Assembly: GCA_002748285.1 (NCBI GenBank)
Contig: PDSA01000025.1
Span: 62,001-126,000 of the forward strand
Reading direction: 5' to 3'
Length of the DNA stretch: 64,000 bases
Origin: Rhodobacterales bacterium
GTDB taxonomy: Bacteria; Pseudomonadota; Alphaproteobacteria; Rhodobacterales; Rhodobacteraceae
Part shown: positions 1 through 8,400 of the stretch, piece by piece
Layout of the letters: each line of letters starts with the position of its first letter
Numbering within the stretch: position 1 is the first letter of the stretch
Position numbers and translations under genes: made by a program
The notes under the pieces: model-generated
The model's input: only the letters and a program-made list of their open reading frames with translations
Database searches by the model: none
What the model was told of the DNA's origin: nothing

Positions 1-1337
1 CGCGCATCATCCATGAGGGCTTTCACCTCGCCACCAGCGGACGCCCCGGGCCGGTGCTGATTGATGTGCCAAAGGATGTGCAATTTGCCGATGGCACTTA
101 TGTGGCCCCGAAAAAGGTCGATCAATCGCGCTATCAGCCCCAGATCAAAGGCGATCTGGAGGCCATCACCGCCCTCGTTGAACTGATCGAAAAAGCCGAA
201 CGCCCGATCCTTTACACCGGCGGAGGAGTTGTCAATTCCGGCCCCGCCGCCAGCCAACTGCTGTGCGAGCTGGCCGATGCCTCCAATATCCCGGTGACCT
301 CAACCCTGATGGGGCTGGGCTGTTATCCGGCTTCGGGCAAAAACTGGCTGGGCATGTTGGGGATGCACGGGCTGTATGAGGCCAATCTGGCGATGCATGG
401 CTGCGATCTGATGATCAATATCGGCGCACGCTTTGATGACCGGATCACCGGGCGGGTCGAAGATTTCAGCCCGCATTCCACCAAGGCGCATATCGACATT
501 GATCCCTCCTCGGTCAACAAGATAATCACTGTCGATCTGCCCATTATCGGTGATGTCGGTCATGTGCTGGAAGATCTGCTGAAAATCTGGAAATCCCGCG
601 GGCGCAAGACCAACAAGGACGCGATCCAGAAATGGTGGGCGCAGATTGAGGAATGGAAAGCGGTGAATTGTCTGGCCTACAAACCCAGCGACAAGATCAT
701 CAAGCCGCAATACGCCCTGCAACGGCTGCAAGCGCTGACCGCCAAATATGACCGCTATATCACCACCGAGGTTGGCCAGCATCAGATGTGGGCGGCGCAA
801 TTCATGGGCTTTGAGCAACCCAACCGGCTGGTCACTTCGGGCGGTCTGGGGACCATGGGCTTTGGCCATCCGGCTTCGCTGGGCGTGCAGCTGGCGCATC
901 CCAACTCACTGGTGATCAATGTCTCGGGCGAGGGCTCGTGGTTGATGAACATGCAGGAAATGGGCACCGCCATGCAATACGGCCTGCCCGCCAAACAGTT
1001 CATCCTGAACAATGAGCGGCTGGGCATGGTGCGTCAATGGCAGGAATTGCTGCATGGCGAACGCTATGCCGCCACCTGGCAAGAGGCCCTGCCCGATTTC
1101 GTCAAACTGGCCGAAGCCTTCGGGGCCAAGGGTATCCGGGTGGAAGACCCCGCCAATCTGGATGACGCCATCATGGACATGATCACCCATGACGGGCCGG
1201 TGATCTTTGATTGTCTGGTGGAAAAACATGAAAACTGCTTCCCGATGATCCCCTCGGGCGCACCCCATAACGAAATGCTGATGGGCGATGCCGAAACCCA
1301 AGGGGTTATTGGCTCATCCGGCGCAGTTCTGGTATAG
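1..1337 (+). CDS. ilvB: acetolactate synthase large (catalytic) subunit, 5' end missing
   Basis: ThDP- and FAD-dependent enzyme that joins two pyruvates (or pyruvate and 2-ketobutyrate) in the first common step of branched-chain amino acid synthesis. The reading frame is open from the left edge, so the gene begins outside the window; about 445 residues of the usual 580 are present. Visible are the central FAD-binding-type domain (GARFDDRITGRV) and the C-terminal ThDP domain (GGLGTMGFGHPASLGVQ, then GEGSWLMNMQEM and LNNERLGMVRQWQ). The metal-binding GDG/GDA motif reads GEG, with Glu for Asp; I believe related sequences in this group share this, but could not check. It ends in NEMLMGD, as related enzymes do. 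ilvN follows after 14 bases, so the two are co-transcribed. Confidence 0.95.
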   Translation, partial: RIIHEGFHLATSGRPGPVLIDVPKDVQFADGTYVAPKKVDQSRYQPQIKGDLEAITALVELIEKAERPILYTGGGVVNSGPAASQLLCELADASNIPVTSTLMGLGCYPASGKNWLGMLGMHGLYEANLAMHGCDLMINIGARFDDRITGRVEDFSPHSTKAHIDIDPSSVNKIITVDLPIIGDVGHVLEDLLKIWKSRGRKTNKDAIQKWWAQIEEWKAVNCLAYKPSDKIIKPQYALQRLQALTAKYDRYITTEVGQHQMWAAQFMGFEQPNRLVTSGGLGTMGFGHPASLGVQLAHPNSLVINVSGEGSWLMNMQEMGTAMQYGLPAKQFILNNERLGMVRQWQELLHGERYAATWQEALPDFVKLAEAFGAKGIRVEDPANLDDAIMDMITHDGPVIFDCLVEKHENCFPMIPSGAPHNEMLMGDAETQGVIGSSGAVLV

Positions 1338-1351
1338 AAAGGGTTAGGAAT

Positions 1352-1912
1352 ATGTCTGCATTGAAGCTCAAAAAAGGTGCCTCGTCGCATTCGGCTTATG
1401 ATTTGCGCGATCCCAACACCGAAGTGATCGAGCGTCACACGCTGGCGGTGACGGTGGATAATGAATCCGGGGTTCTGGCCCGGGTGATCGGTCTGTTTTC
1501 CGGCCGTGGTTATAACATCGAAAGCCTGACCGTGGCAGAAATCAACGAAGAATATCACCAGTCGCGGATCACCATCGTCACTTGCGGCACGCCGCAGGTG
1601 ATCGAACAGATCAAGGCGCAGCTGGGGCGGATTATTCCGGTGCATCATGTGCATGATCTGACGGTGGATGGGCCACATGTGGAACGCGAACTGGCGCTGT
1701 TCAAGGTTGCCGGCAGTGGGGATAAGCGGGTCGAAGCGCTGCGGCTGGCCGATATTTTCCGCGCCAATGTGGTGGACAGCACGCTGGACAGTTTCGTGTT
1801 TGAAATGACCGGCACTTCGGAAAAGATTGACGCCTTCGCCCAGTTGATGCGCCCGCTGGGGCTGATCGAAACCGCCCGCACCGGAGTGGCGGCGATTTCA
1901 CGCGGAACGTAA
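1352..1912 (+). CDS. ilvN: acetolactate synthase small (regulatory) subunit
   Basis: Regulatory partner of IlvB; it stabilises the holoenzyme and mediates feedback inhibition by valine. The 186 residues begin with a roughly 25-residue leader, then an ACT domain (TLAVTVDNESGVLARVIGLF, with GRGYNIESLTVAEI) and a C-terminal domain starting near residue 100 (VERELALFKV). Length is normal for a proteobacterial IlvN. The ATG at 1352 is preceded by a purine-rich AGGGTTAGG stretch. A strong hairpin terminator follows at once, so the ilv transcript probably stops here. Confidence 0.96.
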   Translation: MSALKLKKGASSHSAYDLRDPNTEVIERHTLAVTVDNESGVLARVIGLFSGRGYNIESLTVAEINEEYHQSRITIVTCGTPQVIEQIKAQLGRIIPVHHVHDLTVDGPHVERELALFKVAGSGDKRVEALRLADIFRANVVDSTLDSFVFEMTGTSEKIDAFAQLMRPLGLIETARTGVAAISRGT

Positions 1913-1932
1913 ACACAAAAAAGTAAACAAAA

Positions 1933-1977
1933 GAAAAGAGGCCCCGGTAAAGGCACTGGGTTGTGGGGCCTCTTTTC
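1933..1977 (+). terminator. Rho-independent terminator after ilvN
   Basis: A perfect 13-bp inverted repeat, GAAAAGAGGCCCC (1933-1945) and GGGGCCTCTTTTC (1965-1977), with a 19-nt loop. The T-run lies inside the 3' arm. It begins 20 bases after the ilvN stop codon. Because the arm has an A-tract on one side and a T-tract on the other, it could act in both directions. Confidence 0.85.
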
Positions 1978-2144
1978 ACATGCCAAGGTCGCCCCCGGCA
2001 TCGGTGTAGAACTCAGCCATAAATGCTGCCAGAAGACTGATATTCTGCACCATTCACATGACCACGCCGATTGGCCTGAGGGCAAAGGCGCGAGGGGTGG
2101 GGAACAATTCAGCCGCCCTGCCCTCAGGCCCAACCGGCAGCGCC

Positions 2145-2390
2145 CTATTTTTCGGCGGGCAGCAGACCGGCCTCTTGCGCGGCCTTCAGCTCGTCCGCAT
2201 CCACCGCGCCATCGCCATTGGCATCAATCGCGGCAAATGTCTCTTCTGTCATATCGGGATGCACCGCCAGAAGCTCGTTATAGGACAGCAGACCATCCCC
2301 GTCGGCATCCACTTCGCTTTGGGCACTCATGGCAGTGGCGCTCAGACCCATGGCCAGGATCGCAGCGGTTTGAATGGCAATCTTTTTCAT
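2145..2390 (-). CDS. small exported EF-hand protein
   Basis: Predicted periplasmic calcium-binding protein of 81 residues. It starts with a signal peptide (MKKIAIQTAAILAMGLSATA, cleavage probably after MSA). Two EF-hand loops follow: DADGDGLLSYNE and DANGDGAVDADE, each with acidic residues at loop positions 1, 3, 5 and 12. The frame opens further up at a TTG, but the ATG at 2390 is preferred because GGAGAGAG lies 2-9 bases upstream and would otherwise be inside the gene. It is divergent from the sigma-factor gene at 2664. A calcium sensor or buffer role is inferred from the loops only. Confidence 0.85.
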   Translation of the reverse strand: MKKIAIQTAAILAMGLSATAMSAQSEVDADGDGLLSYNELLAVHPDMTEETFAAIDANGDGAVDADELKAAQEAGLLPAEK

Positions 2391-2663
2391 ATCTCTCTCC
2401 AATTTATGGTTCGTGACTGAAGGCCCGTTTTGCGACCTTCACCAAACATGAGCGCCCAGCCCCCGATTTATTCCCCAGCTTTTGCAAGCCTGCGCAAAAC
2501 CGGGCAAAAGCGCAAAACCCCGCCGACAAAGTCTTGTATTTTCTGCATAAAATCGCCCAAAAAACCGGGTTTTGCCAAACCGGCAACAATCCCCGCATTG
2601 CCCCGCCCCCACATCCAACGTCACAATAAAGCGCAAAAGCACCCGACACGGATGAGGCCCGAT

Positions 2664-3167
2664 ATGACCGAAAAAGCGGATAATCTGACCGAGCTAATTG
2701 CCCCCTTGCAGCGACTTGCACGCATTCTGGCCCCGACACCGGATCAGGCGCAGGACATGGCGCAGGAGGCGCTGCTGCGGGTCTGGGACCGACTGCAAAG
2801 CGGGCAGGACATCGCAGAGCTGCGCCCCTATCTGATGACCACCCTGCGCAATGCCCGCTTCAGACAGCCCCGACAGGATCAGGAACTGACCGAGCACAAC
2901 ACCCCCAGCCAACCGGCCGAAATCTGGCCACGTTTTGCCTGCGCCGATGTAATGCAGGCGATGGAGAGCCTGTCCGAGGAACAGGCTCTGCTGCTGCATC
3001 TGGTGGCGCTGCATCACAAAAGCTATGCCCAACTGGCCCGCGAGATGGACCTGCCGATCGGCACGGTGATGTCACGCATTTCACGCGCCCGGGCCCGATT
3101 GCGCCGCAATCTGGATTTGCCACGCAATCGGGCGGTCGAGACCCTGTTACAGGATGAAACCGGTTAA
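2664..3167 (+). CDS. ECF-type RNA polymerase sigma factor
   Basis: Predicted sigma-70 family factor of the small extracytoplasmic-function type, 167 residues. Region 2 lies near residues 10-65 (DQAQDMAQEALLRVWDRL, then LRPYLMTTLRNARF). Region 4 is near residues 95-150 (QALLLHLVALHHKSYAQLAR, then IGTVMSRISRARARLRRNL), the helix-turn-helix that reads the -35 element. The open frame extends upstream to 2430, but that part does not resemble the family; the ATG at 2664 has GAGG about 7 bases before it. No anti-sigma gene is adjacent. The divergent neighbour is an exported EF-hand protein, a possible but unproven target. Only 10 bases separate its stop from the converging luxI-type gene. Confidence 0.88.
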   Translation: MTEKADNLTELIAPLQRLARILAPTPDQAQDMAQEALLRVWDRLQSGQDIAELRPYLMTTLRNARFRQPRQDQELTEHNTPSQPAEIWPRFACADVMQAMESLSEEQALLLHLVALHHKSYAQLAREMDLPIGTVMSRISRARARLRRNLDLPRNRAVETLLQDETG

Positions 3168-3177
3168 CCCGCCCCGA

Positions 3178-3843
3178 TCAGGCGCTTTCACGCAACGCAA
3201 CCTTTTGCGGCACCGAGCGCGGCGTCACCCGCTTGCGCAGTTTCGCCAGAGCATTGGCCGGCTGCGCCACCGACATTTGCAGCACCGCATATTGGCGCCC
3301 ATCTTCGCTGTTGTAATAGGGGGCGCCGATTCGGTCGGCAGCATAACCCAGCTGGCGCAACGCCCGCAGGAAAGAGGGCCGCATCAGCGCAATCAGTTCA
3401 CTGCCCCCCTGATCGCGGGCAATCGCGCTGAGCCCATCGACAATCAGCCCCAGACAGCGCTGCCGCTCCTGAGTGGTTTGCAGATCATCCGACACCACCA
3501 GGCGGGTGCATTCCCAGACTTTGGGCGTGTTATAATCCTGCCCCATGATGCTGTCGGGAATGCCGGCCAGCTTGCCCTTGAGCGCGTCACGCAACATATA
3601 GCTGTGCTGCCCCCACATGGAGGTGGTCGGCATCGCCCGCGCCCCGCCGACCAGCTTGCCATCCTGCAAAACCAGCGAATAATAAGCCAACGGATTATCA
3701 TACTGATCCATCTCAACACGGTCATTATGGGGAATCCCCCAGCCCAGCGTATCAACAAAGAAATGCTTGCGCAGGGCAAGATAATCGCTGAACGCGGTGC
3801 CGTATTTGTGTAGCTCTAACAAGTTAAAAGTGATATTTTCCAT
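3178..3843 (-). CDS. acyl-homoserine-lactone synthase (LuxI family)
   Basis: Makes the quorum-sensing signal from S-adenosylmethionine and an acyl donor. All the usual invariant positions are visible: LRKHFFVDTLGW near residue 24 (Arg, Phe, Trp), the EMDQYDNPLAYY acidic pair near residue 44, GGARAMPTT (Arg), and WECTRLVV (Glu and Arg). At 221 residues it has normal length. The start at 3843 has AGGAGAG 5 bases upstream, lying in the 3' arm of a small hairpin (see 3848-3864). A LuxR-type receptor gene lies just upstream in the same orientation, with a second LuxR-like gene beyond it. The acyl chain length cannot be told from the sequence. Confidence 0.93.
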   Translation of the reverse strand: MENITFNLLELHKYGTAFSDYLALRKHFFVDTLGWGIPHNDRVEMDQYDNPLAYYSLVLQDGKLVGGARAMPTTSMWGQHSYMLRDALKGKLAGIPDSIMGQDYNTPKVWECTRLVVSDDLQTTQERQRCLGLIVDGLSAIARDQGGSELIALMRPSFLRALRQLGYAADRIGAPYYNSEDGRQYAVLQMSVAQPANALAKLRKRVTPRSVPQKVALRESA

Positions 3844-3847
3844 TTTG

Positions 3848-3864
3848 CTCTCCTATTTGGAGAG
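3848..3864 (-). promoter_or_regulatory. hairpin burying the ribosome-binding site of the AHL synthase gene
   Basis: In the mRNA sense a perfect 6-bp stem, CTCTCC/GGAGAG, with loop AAATA lies directly before the start codon. The Shine-Dalgarno sequence AGGAGAG is almost wholly in the 3' arm, 4 bases from the ATG. Pairing would lower translation initiation; whether it is used (for example as a temperature- or RNA-responsive switch) is inference. Confidence 0.5.
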
Positions 3865-3882
3865 TAAAATAGAGCGCCATAT

Positions 3883-3935
3883 GTTAATTTTGTTAACCTA
3901 AAATTGTAAAAAAATCGGGATTCTTGTGTTTTAGG
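3883..3935. promoter_or_regulatory. inverted repeats between luxR-type and luxI-type genes
   Basis: GTTAATTTTGTTAAC (3883-3897) has 5-bp arms around a 5-bp centre. A second pair, CCTAAAA (3897-3903) and TTTTAGG (3929-3935), flanks 25 bp. Both lie in the 102-bp gap where the control region of the AHL synthase gene should be. Neither matches the classical 20-bp lux box well, so assignment as the LuxR operator is tentative. Confidence 0.3.
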
Positions 3936-3945
3936 TGCAATTTTC

Positions 3946-4575
3946 TCAAATCAAACCATATTCCAGCGACAAAGTAGCGGCATGAGCACTGGTTTTGGCC
4001 CCCAATTTCAGCTTGGCGTTCTTTAAACGCTGTTTGATCGCCCCTTCGGATATACCGAGAATCGCTGCCATTTCCTTGAGCAACAACCCTTCCTTCACCA
4101 TCACCAGCACTTCTTTTTCCGCCTTGGTCAGATTGCTGGGCGGAGCTTTGGCCTGATGCAGAGACACAATCTGCTGTTGCAAATGCTCAATCTCGACATC
4201 GGTAAATTCGCGTTGCGGGTGCGCAAACCAGGCAAAGCTGCGCAACCCTTCCTGATCGGGGTCCATATGGCTGATCGCCACCCCGTAATTCAGGCGATAC
4301 TTCCGGGCCTGTTCGAGAATGGCGCGCGGATCCTCCAGCGCCATCTCACTCCAGCGTATGGCACCGGTATGGGCGTAAACCCATTTCATCACCGGGTCGC
4401 TCAGCATAAAACCCTGTTCGGTATAAATCTTAACCCATTCCTCGGGCAGCTTGTTTTCCTCAAGCACCGGAAAGGCAAAGCCGACCCGGATCGCAAGATA
4501 ATACCCCGATGGCGCAATATCCTGAAAACCAACCGTTTTTTCTACACGCCCCATCTGAACGTCATGCCTTGCCAT
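3946..4575 (-). CDS. LuxR-family autoinducer-responsive regulator
   Basis: Signal-dependent transcription factor, 209 residues. The N-terminal autoinducer-binding domain covers about residues 20-135 and keeps the pocket residues known from TraR/LuxR: EEWVKIYTEQGF (Trp, Tyr), LSDPVMKW (Asp-Pro), AIRWSEM (Trp) and a conserved Gly in YGVAISH. A GerE-type helix-turn-helix covers about residues 147-205 (LTKAEKEVLVMVKEG, then ILGISEGAIKQRLKNAKLKL). It is somewhat shorter than typical LuxR proteins (about 235-250) because the N-terminus is short. It lies upstream of and in the same orientation as the AHL synthase gene, the likely target. The gene is divergent from the receptor-only paralogue at 4681; the 105-bp AT-rich gap should hold both promoters. 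Confidence 0.92.
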   Translation of the reverse strand: MARHDVQMGRVEKTVGFQDIAPSGYYLAIRVGFAFPVLEENKLPEEWVKIYTEQGFMLSDPVMKWVYAHTGAIRWSEMALEDPRAILEQARKYRLNYGVAISHMDPDQEGLRSFAWFAHPQREFTDVEIEHLQQQIVSLHQAKAPPSNLTKAEKEVLVMVKEGLLLKEMAAILGISEGAIKQRLKNAKLKLGAKTSAHAATLSLEYGLI

Positions 4576-4680
4576 TGCCTGTCTTACTGTTGCCTATACT
4601 AAAATACAGATAGCATTCTCTATGTATCCTATATATAGTTTATTCAAGACTTTATTCAACTAAAATGCGAGTCATTTCTC

Positions 4681-5166
4681 ATGATGCCCGGAGCCCGAAT
4701 TGGTCCTCTGTTGGAGGCTTTGAATCCTATATGTTCTGCCGGTTATGCGCTGGCCCTGCATATTAAGTATACCACCCCTGCCCTGTTGTTTCAGACCTAT
4801 AGCCGCTCTTGGGTGGATTTCTACAACCAGAACGGGTTGTTGCTGCAAGACCCCACAGTGCGCTGGGGGTTTGAACATACCGGTACCACCAGCTGGGATC
4901 AGCTGGGGGATATTGATACGGCGGGTGTTCTGGAGAAATGCGCCAAATATGGCATGAAATATGGCGCGGTAGTGTCGATTGTCGAGGATGGCTCGCGCAG
5001 TATTGGCGGCTTTTCGCGGTCGGATCGTAATTTCACCGCCGATGAGGTGAAACAGCTGGAAAACCTGCTGCGCAAGATTCACCGCCATACCGAGGTCTCG
5101 AAAACGCTGACCGACGAAGAGATGCAGGAACTCAAGGAAATGTCCATCATCCTGACCCACGCCTAG
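4681..5166 (+). CDS. LuxR-like autoinducer-binding protein without DNA-binding domain
   Basis: 161 residues that align along their length with the ligand-binding half of the neighbouring LuxR protein. Pocket positions are kept: RSWVDFYNQNG (Trp, Tyr), LLQDPTVRW (Asp-Pro), TTSWDQL (Trp) and YGAVVSI (Gly). The protein stops just after LTDEEMQELKEMS, which resembles the first helix of a GerE domain (compare LTKAEKEVLVMVKEG next door). The remaining helices are absent, and I find no helix-turn-helix in any frame in the bases that follow. It is therefore a truncated paralogue rather than a simple frameshift. It could bind AHL, or form dead heterodimers with the full receptor; both are inferences. 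No strong ribosome-binding site is seen; ATGs at 4681 and 4684 are both possible starts. Confidence 0.82.
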   Translation: MMPGARIGPLLEALNPICSAGYALALHIKYTTPALLFQTYSRSWVDFYNQNGLLLQDPTVRWGFEHTGTTSWDQLGDIDTAGVLEKCAKYGMKYGAVVSIVEDGSRSIGGFSRSDRNFTADEVKQLENLLRKIHRHTEVSKTLTDEEMQELKEMSIILTHA

Positions 5167-5484
5167 AGCAAAACCGATTTGACCTGCAATACTGAGCATC
5201 AAAATTCGTATTTGATGAAATTAGCAGGATATTGATTGGGCGGCAGATAATTTCGATTCAGATTTATCGATTTCTGCTTTAGGGGGACCGCCAGATTTTA
5301 AGTCCCCCCCTGGCCCCCCAAAAAAACGGGGTGCCCGAAGGCACCCCAGTTTCGCTGATCAGGCTCATCATTAGTACCGCCCGTTTGTTTTATGCCTGCG
5401 GCCTGATCCGCGTCGGGGGCGAGCGCACCCGCCCCATGACCTCAAGCCCCCCCAAACCGAACGGATCCGGGAGAGCCCTATTCC
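5167..5484. other. gene-free stretch between receptor-only LuxR gene and nrdJ
   Basis: No convincing gene. It holds a two-step hairpin: inner stem CATCAAA/TTTGATG (5197-5203, 5211-5217) and outer stem CCTGC/GCAGG (5183-5187, 5224-5228), directly downstream of the LuxR-like gene. At its nrdJ side is the nrdJ terminator (5321-5347). Confidence 0.6.
5321..5347 (-). terminator. Rho-independent terminator of nrdJ
   Basis: Read on the minus strand: an 8-bp stem GGGGTGCC/GGCACCCC (5340-5347, 5328-5335) with a TTCG tetraloop, followed by CG and six T. It lies about 140 bases beyond the nrdJ stop codon. Confidence 0.85.
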
Positions 5485-8400
5485 TTAGCTACACCCGCTG
5501 GTCGCCCCGCAAGTGTTGCATTTCATACAGGTGCCGTTGCGCACCAATGTATAATTCCCACATTCGCCACAAGGATCGCCCTCATAGCCCTGCATCTTTG
5601 CCTTGGCCCGCGGGTCCAGATCGGTCGCGGCGTGGCTGCTTACGCCGCCCGCAGCTCTGGCCTTGTTCGTAGCGACCTCGGGCACCAGCGTTTGCAGAAC
5701 CGCCACCGGATCGGTGTCGGCCTCAAGCGCCACCGCCCCGGCCTGAGTTTCACCGCCGCCGCCTTGCAGCACCACCAGCTGCTGCGGCACCCGCTTGCGC
5801 AGATAGCCGGTGGAGGAAATCTGTTTCAGCACCTCTAAGGACTTGCTGGCCGCAGTTTCGCTGACCTCGGTCACATTGGGCGTGCTGTCTTCCTCGCGCC
5901 CCAGATCGTCAAACGAAGCGCCCTCGGGTTTGACATGCGCCAGATCGGTGCGATCCAGATAAGACACCGCCAATTCGCGGAAAATATAATCCAGAATCGA
6001 GGTCGCATTCTTGATGCTGTCATTGCCCTGCACCATGCCGGCGGGCTCGAATTTGGTGAAGGTGAAGGCATCCACGAATTCCTCCAGCGGCACCCCATAT
6101 TGCAGCCCCACAGACACGGCGATGGCAAAATTGTTCATCATCGCGCGAAAGCCCGCACCCTCTTTGTGCATATCAATGAAAATCTCGCCCAGCTCGCCAT
6201 CTTCATATTCGCCGGTGCGCAGATAAACCTTGTGACCGCCGACATTGGCCTTTTGGGTGTAGCCTTTGCGTCGATGCGGCAGCTTTTCGCGGTGGCTGCG
6301 CACGATTTCCTTGATCACCACCTTTTCGATCAGCTTTTCGGCCAGAACCCCAGCCTTTTCATGGGCATTGCCGCTTTCCAACACCTCTTCGGCGTCCTCG
6401 TCATCTTCGACCAGCGCCGCGGCCAGCGGTTGGCTCAGTTTCGAGCCATCACGGTAAAGCGCATTGGCCTTCACCCCCAGCTCCCAGCTGAGCTCATAGG
6501 CCTTCTGGCATTCTTCGATGCTGGCGGTATTGGGCATGTTGACGGTTTTCGAGATCGCCCCGGAAATAAACGACTGCGCCGCCGCCATCATGCGGATATG
6601 GCTTTCCACAGACAGGTAACGCTGACCCTTTTTGCCACAAGCATTGGCGCAATCGAAAATGCTGTAATGCTGCTTTTTCAGATGCGGCGCCCCTTCCAGC
6701 GTCATGGTGCCGCAAACATGGTCATTGGCGGCCTCGATGTCGGCGTTGGAATAGCCCAGATGATGCAGCAGATCAAAACCGGGATCCATCAGCTTGTCCG
6801 CCGGAATGCCCAAGGTTTCGGTGCAGAACGCCTCGCCCAGAGTCCATTGGTTAAAGACAAACCGAATGTCAAAGGCCGAAGGCAGCGCGGCTTCGATTTT
6901 GTCCAGCTCGGCCGGACCAAAGCCATGACCGATCAGCGAGGTGTGGTTGATCACCGGCGCATTGCCAAGGCTGGCATGGCCCACCGCATAAGACACGATT
7001 TCCTCGATCTGGGCCGAGCCATAGCCCAGCTTGTCCAGCGCCGCCGGAACCGAGCGGTTGATGATCTTGAAATAGCCACCGCCTGCCAGTTTCTTGAACT
7101 TGACCAGTGCGAAATCCGGCTCGATCCCGGTGGTGTCGCAATCCATCACCAGACCGATGGTGCCGGTCGGAGCCAGCACCGAGACCTGAGCATTGCGGAA
7201 CCCGTGCAGCTGCCCCATCGCCAAGGCTTCGTCCCAAGCGGATTTGGACAGCGAGATCAGGCGCTGATCCGGGCAGCTGTCATGATCCAGAGGCACCGGC
7301 TTGACCGCCAGCTTTTCATAGCCATCGCTGTGGCCATAGGCCGCGTTGTGGTGATTGCGGATCACCCGCAGCATGTGGTCTGCATTGCGCGCATAGCCCG
7401 GAAACGCGCCCAGCTCGCCAGCGATTTCCGCCGAGGTCGCATAGGACACCCCGGTCATGATCGCGCTCAGCGCCCCACACAGCGCCCGGCCCTCATCGCT
7501 GTCATAGGAATAGCCCATATTCATCAGCAAGCCGCCGATATTGGCAAAACCCAGCCCCAAAGTGCGGAAATCATAAGAGCGCTGCGCAATTTCCTTGGAC
7601 GGGAACTGTGCCATCATCACCGAGATTTCCAGCGTCAGCGTCCACAGCCGGGTGGCGTGCATGTAATCTTCGACCTGAAACTTGCCGTCCTTCAGAAAAG
7701 TCAGCAAATTCATCGACGCCAGATTGCAGGCCGTATCGTCCAGAAACATATATTCGGAACAAGGGTTCGAGCCGCGAATCTCGCCATCTTCCGGACAGGT
7801 GTGCCAGGCATTCACCGTATCGTGAAACTGGATGCCCGGATCGGCACAGGACCAGGCGGCATGACCGACTTTCTCCCACAGATCGCGGGCCTTGACGGTT
7901 TTGGCCACGCCCCCATCGGTGCGCCGGATCAGATCCCAATCGGCATCTTCGCGCACCGCCTGCAAAAACGCATCCGTCACCCGGATCGAATTGTTCGAAT
8001 TCTGCCCCGAGACCGAGCTATAGGCCTCGCTGTCCCAATCGGTGTTATAGGTAGGGAATTCGATGCTGGAATAGCCCTGCTTGGCATAATCCAGCACCCG
8101 TTTGACATAGGTTTCCGGGATCGAGACCTTCTTGGCCGCACGAATGGCCTGTTTCAGCCCGGGATTGACCTTGGGATTGACCGCATCCTCAAGCTGGCCG
8201 TCCCATTCACGAATGGCCGCGAAAATCGCGTTCAGACGCTCTTCATGCATTTTCGAACCGGCGACGATCGAGGCAACCTTTTGTTCTTCAATCACTTTCC
8301 AGTTGATGAAGTCTTCGATATCCGGGTGATCGGCATCACAAATCACCATCTTGGCCGCCCGCCGGGTGGTGCCACCGGATTTGATCGCGCCGGCGGCCCG

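Noticed and set aside
4681..5300. Frameshift hiding a helix-turn-helix after the truncated LuxR gene
   Set aside because: All three frames downstream of 5166 were read and none resembles a GerE domain.
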